Shown here piece by piece: positions 1 to 7,696 of a DNA stretch of 15,160 bases. The stretch's first letter is position 1. Every line of letters starts with the position of its first letter. Below the pieces are notes generated by a model. The model did no database searches, was not told the DNA's origin, and saw nothing but the letters and a program-made list of their open reading frames with translations. Source of the DNA: Gemmataceae bacterium. GTDB taxonomy: Bacteria > Planctomycetota > Planctomycetia > Gemmatales > Gemmataceae. The stretch is taken from contig JADLBT010000352.1 in the NCBI GenBank assembly GCA_020847555.1, positions 1-15,160 on the forward strand, in the 5' to 3' direction. The translations under genes and the position numbers were made by a program.

Positions 1-2
1 CC

Positions 3-779
3 CCAACCCCGACGCCCGCACGTCCGATCGTTTATCCGGAGAGCGATGGCCTGCCGATGGCGGACAACACCAGGCAGTTGCGGTGGATCTTCGTACTGTA
101 CGGGAACCTCGCCGCCCAGTTCCGCACGGCAGCAGATATCTTCGTGGGCAGCAATCAGTTCTGGTATCCCGAGGAGGGTCGCCCGGACCTGCGTGTGGCG
201 CCGGACGTGTACGTTGTCTTCGGCAGGCCGAAGGGAGACCGCGATTCCTACAAGCAGTGGGAAGAGGGCAACATCCCGCTGACCGTCGTCATCGAGGTTC
301 TCTCCCCCGGGAACACAGTGCAGGAGATGATCGACAAGCTCACCTTCTATGACGAGTACGGCGTGGAAGAGTACTACCTGTACGATCCGGACGACAACCG
401 GCTGACCGTGTTCGTCCGGCGCGGGGAAACGCTGCGCCGTGTTCGGCCGGTGGCAGGGTTCGTCAGCCCGCGCCTGGGCATTCGCTTCGACACCTCCGGA
501 CCGGAGTTGCAGGTCTTCTGGTCGGACGGGCGCCGCTTCCTCACGTTCGAGGAACTGGACGCTCAGTGGGTCGCGGCCGAGCAGCGCGCCATCCAGGCCG
601 AGCAGCGCGCCATCCAGGCCGAGCAGCGCACCACCCAGGCCGAGCAGCGCGCCACCCAGGCCGAGCAGCGCGCCGCGCGACTCGCGGAACTGAGCCGCAA
701 GGCGCGGCGGCAGCAGGCGACCGCCGAGGAGTTGGCCGAACTGGACCGCCTCGAACGAAGCGACTTCCCTTCCTCCTGA
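3..779 (+). CDS. Uma2 family PD-(D/E)xK nuclease-like protein, 5' truncated by the window edge
   Basis: The frame is open to the left edge. The codons before the ATG at 57 read YPESDGLPMADNT, the conserved N-terminal motif of Uma2 proteins, so ATG 57 is internal and the true start lies outside the window; 258 residues are visible. The Uma2 (DUF820) core has the restriction-endonuclease-like fold. Its candidate active-site pieces are visible: Asp in APDVYVV, Glu in VVIEVLSPGNT, and Lys in IDKLTFYDEYGVEEY. The typical YYLYDPDDNRL strand follows. The C-terminus leaves the fold and becomes an Ala/Glu/Gln/Arg coiled coil of five AEQRxxQ heptads, then a charged helix. Uma2 genes are multi-copy in planctomycetes and cyanobacteria and their role is unsettled; a nuclease function is a family prediction only. 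The gene converges on the next gene with 81 bp between stops, in which I see no clear terminator. Confidence 0.9.
   Translation, partial: PTPTPARPIVYPESDGLPMADNTRQLRWIFVLYGNLAAQFRTAADIFVGSNQFWYPEEGRPDLRVAPDVYVVFGRPKGDRDSYKQWEEGNIPLTVVIEVLSPGNTVQEMIDKLTFYDEYGVEEYYLYDPDDNRLTVFVRRGETLRRVRPVAGFVSPRLGIRFDTSGPELQVFWSDGRRFLTFEELDAQWVAAEQRAIQAEQRAIQAEQRTTQAEQRATQAEQRAARLAELSRKARRQQATAEELAELDRLERSDFPSS
576..680 (+). repeat. Five tandem 21-bp repeats encoding a heptad coiled coil
   Basis: Five consecutive 21-bp units begin at 576, 597, 618, 639 and 660. The first two are identical and the others differ by a few bases. Each encodes one heptad (AEQRAIQ, AEQRAIQ, AEQRTTQ, AEQRATQ, AEQRAAR). The unit is a multiple of three, so copy-number change by slippage would lengthen or shorten the coiled coil by whole heptads without a frameshift. 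Confidence 0.93.
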
Positions 780-860
780 AGCCGGGCCTCAGAATCCTTC
801 CGCCCGCGGAGGAGTTGTCGGGAAACGCTGGCCGGCCCGCACACCCGGAGGAAGGAAACG

Positions 861-2249
861 TCAGGATGCCGGCGACGGGTTCGCCGGTCCCTGGTGGGTT
901 TCCTCCGGGACCGTCAGGAAGCCCCAGCGCAGCGCCTGGTCCTGCACGTAGTTCTTGCTCAGCGTCAGCGCCGTAACCGCCTTCGCCATCTCGTAGCCCA
1001 GGTAAAAGGCATGCGCCGGGTCGATCGCCTCGCGCGTCAGCATCTCCCGGAAGAGGACGAACGGGTCGGTCCCCTGGAGGAACAGCGAACCGTTGAAAAT
1101 GTGCAGCAGACCGCGTTCGGCGAACAGCCGGAAGTTGCGGTCCTTGACGCGCGCCGCCAGTTCGCGCAGCGCCGCCTCGCCGTGTTCCTTCAGCTTCGGG
1201 TCGCGCAGCATGACCAGCTCCGGTTCCAGCCGCTTCGGCAGGACGCGGTGCTTCCAGGCGTGGTGGACGAGGCGGCGCGCCAGGTCCAGCTCGCGCACGC
1301 AACTGCGGCACCAGTTGATCACTTCCGTGGTCAGCACGCTGCGGATGCCGACCTCCTGGCAGAAGCCGAGCAGCGTCACGTTCACCCCCGCTGAGTCCAC
1401 GTCGGTCAGCTCGGTCAGGTTGCCGACGCCCATCAGCATCTCGGCCGCGGGGTAGCGGCGACGCACCTCCAGGTAGCGCCCCAGCGAGGCCGCGAACCCG
1501 AAGCCGATCGGTTCCACGATCGGATCAATGCGGAACGGCACCCCCGCTCCGGTCAGGATCTCGACGGTCCGGTCGAGACCTTCCAGCGTGGCCGGCACGT
1601 CGGGGACCGCGACCACCTCACAACCCCAGTCCTTCGCGGCGTCGCGATTGCTGCTGTTGACGCTCAGCACCAGTTCCGCGCCCGCGGCGGTCGCCGCCCC
1701 GACCTCCCGCGCGTCGAAGGTGTCGATGGAAACGCGCAGCCCCTCGGCACGCAGGGCGCGCACCGCGTCGGCGACGCCTTCCCAGGTCGTGCCGGGGTCG
1801 CAGCCCAGGTCGATCAGGTCGGCGCCCGAGGCGCGCGCCCGCCGGGCCTGGGCGAGCACCTCGTCGAGAGGCAGGCGCGGGGCGTGGTTGATCTCGGCGA
1901 GGATGGCGATGGTGTGGGTGCCGTAGTCCTCCGGCCGATTGCCGGAGGCACCGAAGAACTCGGGCAGGTCGCGCAGATCCTTCGGCCCACGCTCGACAGC
2001 CACACCCGCGCGGTCGATGACCGGCTCCAGCTCGCCGTTGCACAGCCCCGGGAGGATAACGCGGTCGATACCGGCAGGGACGGTGAGGTGGCGGGCGACC
2101 CACGGCGTCGTGGCGAGGGCGACGACGGTGATCGGCAGGACCGCGATGCTGAAATCGAACCCGGCGCGTCCGGCCAGGTCGGCCACCTGCCGCCGCAGGG
2201 CTGGCTCGGCCAGCTTGCCCGTGACAAAGAGCAGGTGGGGCCTGGTCAT
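861..2249 (-). CDS. Dihydropteroate synthase-like protein with N-terminal DUF6513 (methanopterin-type C1 pathway)
   Basis: 462 residues. Residues 1-120 form an N-terminal domain of the DUF6513 type (starts MTRPHLLFVTGKLAEPALRR). Residues 120-330 form a TIM barrel like dihydropteroate synthase. The pterin-site signatures are recognisable but diverged: DLIDLGCDPGTTW at 145-156 where folate enzymes have a D-x-GGEST-type motif, SIDTFDAREV at 174-183, and SVNSSN at 196-201. A Cys-containing region, CQEVGIRSVLTTEVINWCRSC, follows. Such proteins occur in planctomycetes, methylotrophs and archaea together with tetrahydromethanopterin-linked C1 transfer genes, and are thought to act in making the pterin cofactor rather than folate. 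No other gene of that pathway is in this window. The start has no good Shine-Dalgarno (upstream reads CCCCCTCATTCGATC). The family call is firm; the reaction is inferred. Confidence 0.82.
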   Translation of the reverse strand: MTRPHLLFVTGKLAEPALRRQVADLAGRAGFDFSIAVLPITVVALATTPWVARHLTVPAGIDRVILPGLCNGELEPVIDRAGVAVERGPKDLRDLPEFFGASGNRPEDYGTHTIAILAEINHAPRLPLDEVLAQARRARASGADLIDLGCDPGTTWEGVADAVRALRAEGLRVSIDTFDAREVGAATAAGAELVLSVNSSNRDAAKDWGCEVVAVPDVPATLEGLDRTVEILTGAGVPFRIDPIVEPIGFGFAASLGRYLEVRRRYPAAEMLMGVGNLTELTDVDSAGVNVTLLGFCQEVGIRSVLTTEVINWCRSCVRELDLARRLVHHAWKHRVLPKRLEPELVMLRDPKLKEHGEAALRELAARVKDRNFRLFAERGLLHIFNGSLFLQGTDPFVLFREMLTREAIDPAHAFYLGYEMAKAVTALTLSKNYVQDQALRWGFLTVPEETHQGPANPSPAS

Positions 2250-2279
2250 GATCGAATGAGGGGGACAGAAACAACAAAA

Positions 2280-2341
2280 CCCACGGGACGCAGCCCGTGG
2301 GCAAGGCTCTCAGCACCACGCCCACGGGACGCAGCCCGCGG
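2280..2341. repeat. Paired-hairpin intergenic repeat, copy 1
   Basis: Two near-identical palindromes start at 2280 and 2321, 41 nt apart. Each has the form CCCACGG-GACGCAG-CCCGTGG, the second with one stem change (CCCGCGG). They lie 34 nt after the stop of the ABC permease gene and before the start of the dihydropteroate synthase-like gene, both on the minus strand. The same two-hairpin arrangement with the same 41-nt phase recurs at 6281-6356. Possible roles are transcript end, mRNA 3' protection, or a REP-like mobile sequence. Confidence 0.85.
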
Positions 2342-2374
2342 ACCCTGGAGGGAATCCTTCCATCCTGTTACTCA

Positions 2375-4558
2375 TCATGATCCGGGCTCCTGCTCGCCCG
2401 GCTGGCTCGGGCGCGGCACTTCCCACGTTTCGTCGATTAGCTTCGCCCCCACGATGCGCGTGGGCGGCTGCGGCGGAGGGGCCGCGGAGCGCGGTTCGGG
2501 GGACACGGGCAGCGCGGTGGGCGGCACCAGCGGGCGGGAGTGCGGTTCCGCCGCGGGGTCGAGGCGCGCCGGGCGCACGCGGCGCGCCACCCAGCCGCGC
2601 TCGGGCCGCGTGAACTCCTCGCGCAGCGTGATCGACCGGAAGCGCAGCGTCAGCCCCGACCACAGCAGCACCGTCGCCACCGCCCACGCGAAGATCCCGA
2701 ACAGCGAGAAGCCGATCATCTCGATCCACGTCTGGCGGTCCGGCGCGCTGAACTCCCCGCCGTAGAACGCGACCGAGAACAGCGCCACCGGCGGCGTCAA
2801 TCCTCCCTGCACCTTCGCCAGGTAGTCGATATTGCCCGCCAGTCCAGGGATAACGATGCAGCACATCCACGGCAACCAGTGGCCGAGGCCGACCCCCGCA
2901 ACCGTGAGGAGCGTCCACAGCGTCGCTCGCAGCGAACTGCGGCTCAGGATCGAGAACCACAGCCCCAGCGTCGCCATGAACGCGGCAAACACGAGCCACG
3001 TCACGGCGATGAGCGGCAGAGCCCACGGGCTCAGGCCGCCGAACGCGATCCCGATGCCCCAGATCAGCCCAAGCCAGAGCCACGCCAGGCGCACACTGAA
3101 GATGGCGCCCAGCCACTTCCCGACCAGCATCGGGGTGCTGTCGAGCGGAGTGATCAGCAGGCTGTCCAGCGTCTGCCGTTCGCGCTCCCCGCTGTAACTC
3201 GACGCCGCCCGCACCCCGACCGCCAGCAGCGTCAGCGACCCGACCACCGTCCCGGCCAGGCGCACGAAGATATTGACCTTCCCGGCCAGGGTCCGCCAGT
3301 CGTGCCGCAGCTGGTACGGCTGGGCCAGGTGATCGACGAGGAGCAGTACCACCGGGACAAAGGTGGCGGCCAGGAGGATGGCCACCACGACCCAGGTCAT
3401 CCAGTTCATCCGGATGCCACCCTCGGCGAACACCTCCTTCCAGAGCATCGGCCGCTTGCCGACCGGCGGCTTCTTGCTGACGCGCCGCGCGGCCTTGCTC
3501 GCTCCGCGGTCGATCATTTGCCGCAGCGCCACGGTGCGCATGCGCAGGACCGCCCAGGCCGTGCAGACCAGGGCGACCGGGATGTGGAACAGGGCGTACT
3601 TGGCGAGCAGCCCGGGGATCTCGTGCTCCAGTCGCCCGGCCACCCCCGCCCGCTGCACCTCCGGCAGATACACGAAGATGTTGCCCGCGTTGAAGGCGCC
3701 GAGCAGGTCGTTCAACGTCGGCGGGTTGCTGCCGAACCACACGGGCGCACTCAGGACCGACAGTCGGACGACCTGGGCGGAGTATGCGAGGAACGAAATC
3801 GTCAGGTACGCAACGATGAACAGGTACGTCACGGCGATCGCGTCGCGCGGCTTCTTGAAGTAGGTCGAGGTGAGGATACTTAGCCCACCCAGGCCGACCA
3901 CCGTCAGCGCGGTGGCGCCGAACCCGGCCTGGACCAGCAGCGGATCGACCCCGCCGAGGAACTGAATCATGCTGATCAGCGGCAGGCCGGCCAGCAGGAA
4001 GATGGTCAGGTTGGCGAGGCGGGCAACGAACTTGCTCAGGACGATCTCGCGGCTGCGCAGGTCGGTGGCGAGCAGGAACTCCAGCGTCCGCCGGTCCTTC
4101 TCCTCCGCGATCGCGCCGCCGACATACGCGGGCGTCAGCAGCAGGACGACGACGAACTGGCTGGAGATGAACCACTCGAAGAAGGTGCGCGCCAGGTATG
4201 ACTCGGCCTGCGCCTGGCTCATCCCGGTATGGCGGCTGCCGAGGAAGCAGACGAACAGCAGGAATAGCAGCAGCAGCGCATAGACACCGCGGAACCACAC
4301 CTGCTTACCCTGCCGGGCGAGCCGGATCATGTCGTAGAACAGAACCGGGCCAAACAGCCTGAGCCAGCCGCGCCGGAGCAGGACGAGCGACGTCACGCCG
4401 ATCAGGCCCCAGACGACCAGCGCGCCCTCGACCGACATGCGGTTATGAAAGGCGATGGCCAGCGCGGCGCCGGCGATCAGGACGAGCGCCCCGAAGCGCT
4501 CCTCCCAGGATTCACGGCTGTTCGACCAGCCGAACGTGCGGCGGACCCAGCTGGGCAT
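2375..4558 (-). CDS. Large ABC-2 type transporter permease, two fused permease modules
   Basis: 727 residues, polytopic membrane protein. Two ABC-2 permease units are in one chain. Each carries the cytoplasmic motif that follows the second helix of this superfamily: GAIAEEKDRRTLEFLLATDL at 148-167 and YSGERERQTLDSLLITPL at 455-472. Hydrophobic segments are obvious near 22-37, 45-62, 92-107, 134-150, 183-200, 215-230, 242-262, 320-338, 387-409, 434-450 and several from 485 to 645. A polar, positively charged linker (345-380) joins the halves. Residues after about 660 form a Pro/Arg-rich cytoplasmic tail. It would need an ATP-binding partner to drive export, and none is encoded in this window. 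The substrate cannot be deduced. The ATG at 4558 lacks a strong Shine-Dalgarno. It is 95 nt downstream of the sulfatase stop, with a stable hairpin between. Confidence 0.85.
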   Translation of the reverse strand: MPSWVRRTFGWSNSRESWEERFGALVLIAGAALAIAFHNRMSVEGALVVWGLIGVTSLVLLRRGWLRLFGPVLFYDMIRLARQGKQVWFRGVYALLLLFLLFVCFLGSRHTGMSQAQAESYLARTFFEWFISSQFVVVLLLTPAYVGGAIAEEKDRRTLEFLLATDLRSREIVLSKFVARLANLTIFLLAGLPLISMIQFLGGVDPLLVQAGFGATALTVVGLGGLSILTSTYFKKPRDAIAVTYLFIVAYLTISFLAYSAQVVRLSVLSAPVWFGSNPPTLNDLLGAFNAGNIFVYLPEVQRAGVAGRLEHEIPGLLAKYALFHIPVALVCTAWAVLRMRTVALRQMIDRGASKAARRVSKKPPVGKRPMLWKEVFAEGGIRMNWMTWVVVAILLAATFVPVVLLLVDHLAQPYQLRHDWRTLAGKVNIFVRLAGTVVGSLTLLAVGVRAASSYSGERERQTLDSLLITPLDSTPMLVGKWLGAIFSVRLAWLWLGLIWGIGIAFGGLSPWALPLIAVTWLVFAAFMATLGLWFSILSRSSLRATLWTLLTVAGVGLGHWLPWMCCIVIPGLAGNIDYLAKVQGGLTPPVALFSVAFYGGEFSAPDRQTWIEMIGFSLFGIFAWAVATVLLWSGLTLRFRSITLREEFTRPERGWVARRVRPARLDPAAEPHSRPLVPPTALPVSPEPRSAAPPPQPPTRIVGAKLIDETWEVPRPSQPGEQEPGS

Positions 4559-4604
4559 GAGGGCTCTCGCTTGGTGGTGCCTGGCGACCGGCGCACCTTC
4601 TTCG

Positions 4605-4631
4605 CCCCCTCTCCCCTCGGGGGAGAGGGGG
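4605..4631. terminator. GC-rich hairpin between sulfatase and ABC permease genes
   Basis: A perfect 11-bp stem (CCCCTCTCCCC / GGGGAGAGGGG, extendable by one pair) with a 3-nt loop starts 23 nt beyond the sulfatase stop codon. There is no T-tract in the minus direction, so it is not a canonical intrinsic terminator; it could attenuate read-through or protect the 3' end. Similar purine/pyrimidine hairpins are common intergenic repeats in GC-rich bacteria. Confidence 0.5.
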
Positions 4632-4653
4632 GAGATAACGCTGTCGCTCGGCG

Positions 4654-6183
4654 TTACTGTTTCTTCTTGCCCTTGACCGGCGGCTGAACGTCGCGCGGCT
4701 GCAGGCAGTGCGCCAGGACCGCGTGGACGTCGCCGTGCGGGATCAGTTCCGGCTGCCGGGCGGTGCGGCGCAGGTGGTCGGCGAGGCGGCGCGTCAGCTC
4801 GGCGACCACCTCGGCGTATTCGGGCCGCCTGGCCAGGTTCGTCGTCTGGCCCGGATCCTTCTCGACATCGTACAGCAGCACCGTGCGCCCGGGCAACGGG
4901 AGGCCGGTCGCGTAGCCGTCCTGGCGTTCACGCTTGCCGGTGCCGTAGATGAAGTGCCAGCGGTCCGTCCGCACCAGCGCCTCCTCGTTCTCGGCGTACT
5001 CCACAAACACCTCGTCGCGGTGCCGGACCGCCGCGCCGTCCAGCAGCGGCTTGAGGCTCAGCCCCTGCACCGTTTTCGGCACCGGCTGCTTGCAGTACCC
5101 CAGCACGGTCGGTACGAGGTCGATGAACTCGACCATCGCCTCGGTGCTGCGCCCGCGCGGCGGGACGGAGGAGTGGCGCCCCGGAACGCGAACGAGCAGC
5201 GGCGCCAGGACCGCCTCGTTGAACAGGCAGTGCTTCTCGAACCGGCCGTGGTGGCCGAGCAGGTAACCGTGGTCGCCGATGTAAATGATCAGCGTGTCCT
5301 CCTCCAGCCCGAGCCGCCGCACGGCGTCGAGGACGGCGCCGACGTTGCGGTCCATGAACTCGACGGAGGTGTAATACGCCGCCGCGATCCCCTGCTTCTC
5401 CCGGTCGGTCAGGTTGCGGAAAATCGCCGGCACCTGCCAGGCGTCCTCCGGACCGACCTTCGGCACCGGGAAAGCCTCCGGGTTGTGGCGGCCGCGAAAC
5501 TCGATCGGGAAGTGGAACGGCGAGTGCGGCTCGGTGAAGCTGACGACGAGGAAGAACGGCCGCTTGCGGCCCTCCTCCAGATACTTCACCGCCTGGCGCG
5601 CGAAGTAGGTGCCGGCCATGTCCGCGTCGGCGGCGAGGGGCAGGGTCGAGCCGTTGAGCCAGACCCGCGCCGGATCCTTGAACGGCCGCCACACGGGCAG
5701 CACGGCGACGTCCTTCGGCACCGCCTTCGCCCCCTTCTTCTTCAGCCACTGCCGCCAGTCGGGCACGTCGAGACGGACGTCGAAGCCGTGGGTGAGGTTG
5801 CTGTTGAAATGCATCTTGCCGATGGCGGCGGTGACGTATCCGGCCCGTCCGAGCATCTCGGCGAGAGTGACCTCGCTGTCCGGGAGCGGTGTGCGGAGCT
5901 GCGTGACGCCGATCGTTCGCGGGTAACGGCCGGTGAGGAATGACTGGCGCGACGCGGTGCAGACGGGCGAGTTGCAGAACGCCCGGTCGAAGCGCATGCC
6001 CTGGCGCGCCAGCCGATCGAGGTTTGGGGTGCGGACGAGCTTGTTGCCGTACGCGCCGCAGACGTGGGAGGCATGATCGTCGGCGATGATCAGGAGAACG
6101 TTCGGCCCGGGCCGCGACTGGGCCAGGGTCGGGGCGGGGGTCAGGGCAGCGCCGACGAGCGCTACAATCCAGGCCAGGCGCAT
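4654..6183 (-). CDS. Secreted sulfatase (type I, formylglycine-dependent)
   Basis: 509 residues. Residues 1-21 are a Sec signal peptide ending near TLAQ. The alkaline phosphatase-like sulfatase fold follows. NVLLIIADDH at 28-37 gives the first two metal-binding Asp (D35, D36). The maturation motif C75-T-A-S-R79 inside SPVCTASRQSFLTGRYP supplies the Cys that becomes formylglycine. GKMHF (K123, H125) and EPH (H220) are typical active-site residues, and IIYIGDHGYLLGHHGRFEK supplies D304, H305 and K317. All residues needed for catalysis appear present. The length is normal for the family. The start is supported by GAGGAG seven bases upstream. Planctomycetes carry many such enzymes for sulfated polysaccharides; the substrate of this one cannot be read from sequence. 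An anaerobic- or FGE-type maturation enzyme must be encoded elsewhere. The last residues are basic (KGKKKQ). Confidence 0.93.
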   Translation of the reverse strand: MRLAWIVALVGAALTPAPTLAQSRPGPNVLLIIADDHASHVCGAYGNKLVRTPNLDRLARQGMRFDRAFCNSPVCTASRQSFLTGRYPRTIGVTQLRTPLPDSEVTLAEMLGRAGYVTAAIGKMHFNSNLTHGFDVRLDVPDWRQWLKKKGAKAVPKDVAVLPVWRPFKDPARVWLNGSTLPLAADADMAGTYFARQAVKYLEEGRKRPFFLVVSFTEPHSPFHFPIEFRGRHNPEAFPVPKVGPEDAWQVPAIFRNLTDREKQGIAAAYYTSVEFMDRNVGAVLDAVRRLGLEEDTLIIYIGDHGYLLGHHGRFEKHCLFNEAVLAPLLVRVPGRHSSVPPRGRSTEAMVEFIDLVPTVLGYCKQPVPKTVQGLSLKPLLDGAAVRHRDEVFVEYAENEEALVRTDRWHFIYGTGKRERQDGYATGLPLPGRTVLLYDVEKDPGQTTNLARRPEYAEVVAELTRRLADHLRRTARQPELIPHGDVHAVLAHCLQPRDVQPPVKGKKKQ

Positions 6184-6280
6184 GGGGCCTCTCCTCGAAG
6201 GGCGGACAGGTCGCGGACGGGCGGTCGTGATGCGATCTTATCCGCCCCCCGCGGCGGTTGCAAGGAAGCAAGGATTGTCC

Positions 6281-6356
6281 GGCAAGCTCACGGGTAGCGT
6301 CCCGTGGGCCAGATCCCCAGCGCTTCGGCCACGGAACGCCACCCGTGGGCTTGCCA
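6281..6356. repeat. Paired-hairpin intergenic repeat, copy 2 (arms also form one long inverted repeat)
   Basis: Two small palindromes, cores at 6289-6306 and 6329-6348, have the same 41-nt spacing as the pair at 2280-2341. In addition the whole left arm (6281-6310, starting GGCAAGCTCACGGG) is a near-perfect reverse complement of the right arm (6328-6356, ending CCCGTGGGCTTGCC), differing by about two substitutions and one extra base. The 76-nt element can therefore fold either as two hairpins or as one long hairpin. It lies 48 nt after the stop of the 94-residue gene and about 98 nt upstream of the sulfatase start. Confidence 0.85.
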
Positions 6357-6385
6357 GGAACCTGCACAACCCTGGCGCACGCGGC

Positions 6386-6402
6386 GCCGGTTGCCAACCG
6401 GC
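6386..6402. terminator. Small hairpin immediately after the 94-residue gene
   Basis: A 7-bp inverted repeat (GCCGGTT / AACCGGC, 3-nt loop) ends two bases from the stop codon of the minus-strand gene at 6404. It has no T-tract. It may help end the rluA-like transcript together with the repeat just beyond it, but the evidence is only the symmetry. Confidence 0.3.
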
Positions 6403-6403
6403 C

Positions 6404-6688
6404 TCACTCCCGGTCGCGCTCCTCCTGCTTGCGGCGCAGATCCTTGAGGAGCCGCTCGACCTCCACCACGTCCTCGTCGCTGACCCCCTGACGGCGACGG
6501 TAGCGGCGCTTCAGGCTGTCCAGAACGTGTTCCCACATCTCCAGCGTCGGCGCCAGGCCGCGTGTCCACTCGCCGCGGCGCTGCAGCTTCCAGCGGAACC
6601 GCCACTCCTTCGCGAAGCGGTCGGCGCACAGAAAGCGCCGCTCCCCCGTCGCCGGGTCGGTGTCTGTCCACTTGATCTCAATCGGCAT
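6404..6688 (-). CDS. Conserved-looking small charged protein, function unknown
   Basis: 94 residues, MPIEIKWTDTDPATGERRFL to the charged C-terminus RRKQEERDRE. There is no signal peptide or membrane segment. The N-terminal part is aromatic and basic (FAKEWRFRWKLQRRGEW). The rest is predicted helical, with a Glu/Lys/Arg-rich helix (DEDVVEVERLLKDLRRKQEE) that could be a coiled coil. Its ATG lies inside the 3' end of the pseudouridine synthase gene, overlapping 11 nt, which points to translational coupling and co-regulation. The composition and the RNA-modification neighbour would fit an RNA- or ribosome-associated protein, but that is only a guess. I do not recognise a named family. Confidence 0.72.
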   Translation of the reverse strand: MPIEIKWTDTDPATGERRFLCADRFAKEWRFRWKLQRRGEWTRGLAPTLEMWEHVLDSLKRRYRRRQGVSDEDVVEVERLLKDLRRKQEERDRE

Positions 6689-7682
6689 GTCCCGCCCCCC
6701 ACCGCCCCCGCCCTGCCCCGCTCCGCAGCCTGGCCAGGAACTCCTGCAGGTCGTCCGGCAGCGGCATCGCCCAGCCCATCTTCGCCCCCGTCGCTGGGTG
6801 GACGAAGCCCAGCTCGGCCGCGTGCAGCGCCAGCCGCGGGGCGCCGCTCTCGTCCTCGATCGGCGACAGGCCGAGTTTCCCGCGGTACACCCTGTCGCCG
6901 CAGACCGGATGGCCCAGTTCCGCGAGGTGGATGCGGATCTGGTGCGTCCGGCCGGTTTCCAACCGGCACTCCAGCAGGGTATAGCCGGGCAACCGCTCGA
7001 TCACCCCGACGTGCGTGACCGCCTCCTTGCCCTGCTCCGCCCCCGTCGTACTGCCGCGCCGACCGTCGCCGCGGTCGCGCATCAGCCGCGACGCGATGCG
7101 CTGCGGCAGCACGAAGCCGGGGACGACGGTGAGATAGCGGCGGGTGACGGTGTGTGCCTGGAACTGTTTGCCCAGCCCGCTTTCGGCGGCGGTCGTGCGG
7201 GCAAAGACGACCAGGCCGCTCGTCTCCTTGTCGATGCGGTGGACGATGCGCAGCCGCGGCGGCGGCCCCTTGCGCGGCCGCCCCTCGCGCGCGACGATCT
7301 GCTGCTGCGTCAGATCATCCAGGGTCGGCGCCAGCGCACGCCGATGCTGCTTCCAGTCGCGTTCGGACGGATGACGCACCGTCGGGATGCCGGCCGGCTT
7401 CTCCACGACCACAACATGCTCGTCCAGGTGGCAGATGACGACAGCCTCAACGTGGCGTGGCGGCGGCGCCGATTCGCCGAGCAACGCGACCGTGTCGCCC
7501 GCGTGGACGCGCCGGGCCGGGTCGAGGATCAGCTCGCCGTTGAGGCGCACGCGGCGGGCGGCAATCAGGCGCCGCACCTGCGACCAGCTTTGCTCGGGGA
7601 GCCACTGGCGCAGGGCGGCCGCAAGGGTCTGGTCGGCCAGCGGGCCGGTGACGGCAAAGGTCTGCTCGGTGGGATTCGGCAT
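6678..7682 (-). CDS. RluA family RNA pseudouridine synthase
   Basis: 334 residues from ATG 7682. Residues 31-70 resemble an S4 RNA-binding domain (QVRRLIAARRVRLNGELILD...VHAGDTV). The catalytic domain follows, with VVEKPAGIPT near 92-101 and the RluA signature VHRIDKETSGLVVFA at 147-161, where D151 is the nucleophile that isomerises uridine in RNA. Further hallmarks are RRYLTVV, LECRLETGRTHQIRIHLAELGHPVCGD, and RLALHAAELGFVHP. It acts in the cytoplasm on rRNA or tRNA; which uridine cannot be told from sequence, so no rluA/C/D symbol is given. The frame stays open to 7829, but that extension would overlap the DUF1501 stop and adds low-complexity residues, so MPNPTEQTFAV is the better start; its Shine-Dalgarno is weak. 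The 3' end overlaps the next gene by 11 nt. Confidence 0.92.
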   Translation of the reverse strand: MPNPTEQTFAVTGPLADQTLAAALRQWLPEQSWSQVRRLIAARRVRLNGELILDPARRVHAGDTVALLGESAPPPRHVEAVVICHLDEHVVVVEKPAGIPTVRHPSERDWKQHRRALAPTLDDLTQQQIVAREGRPRKGPPPRLRIVHRIDKETSGLVVFARTTAAESGLGKQFQAHTVTRRYLTVVPGFVLPQRIASRLMRDRGDGRRGSTTGAEQGKEAVTHVGVIERLPGYTLLECRLETGRTHQIRIHLAELGHPVCGDRVYRGKLGLSPIEDESGAPRLALHAAELGFVHPATGAKMGWAMPLPDDLQEFLARLRSGAGRGRWGAGHAD

Positions 7683-7696
7683 CGGTCGTACCAGGC

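Noticed and set aside
57..59. ATG 57 as the start of the Uma2 gene
   Set aside because: Conserved Uma2 residues (YPESDGLP) are encoded in frame upstream of it, so the start lies beyond the window.
2280..2341. CRISPR array
   Set aside because: Only two repeat copies, each a palindrome of about 22 nt, 41 nt apart, and no cas genes; it fits a hairpin repeat better.
2310..4298. A 662-codon minus-strand ORF in another frame of the ABC permease
   Set aside because: Arg/Pro/Ala-rich out-of-frame reading; the membrane helices and duplicated ABC-2 motif are only in the frame of 2375-4558.
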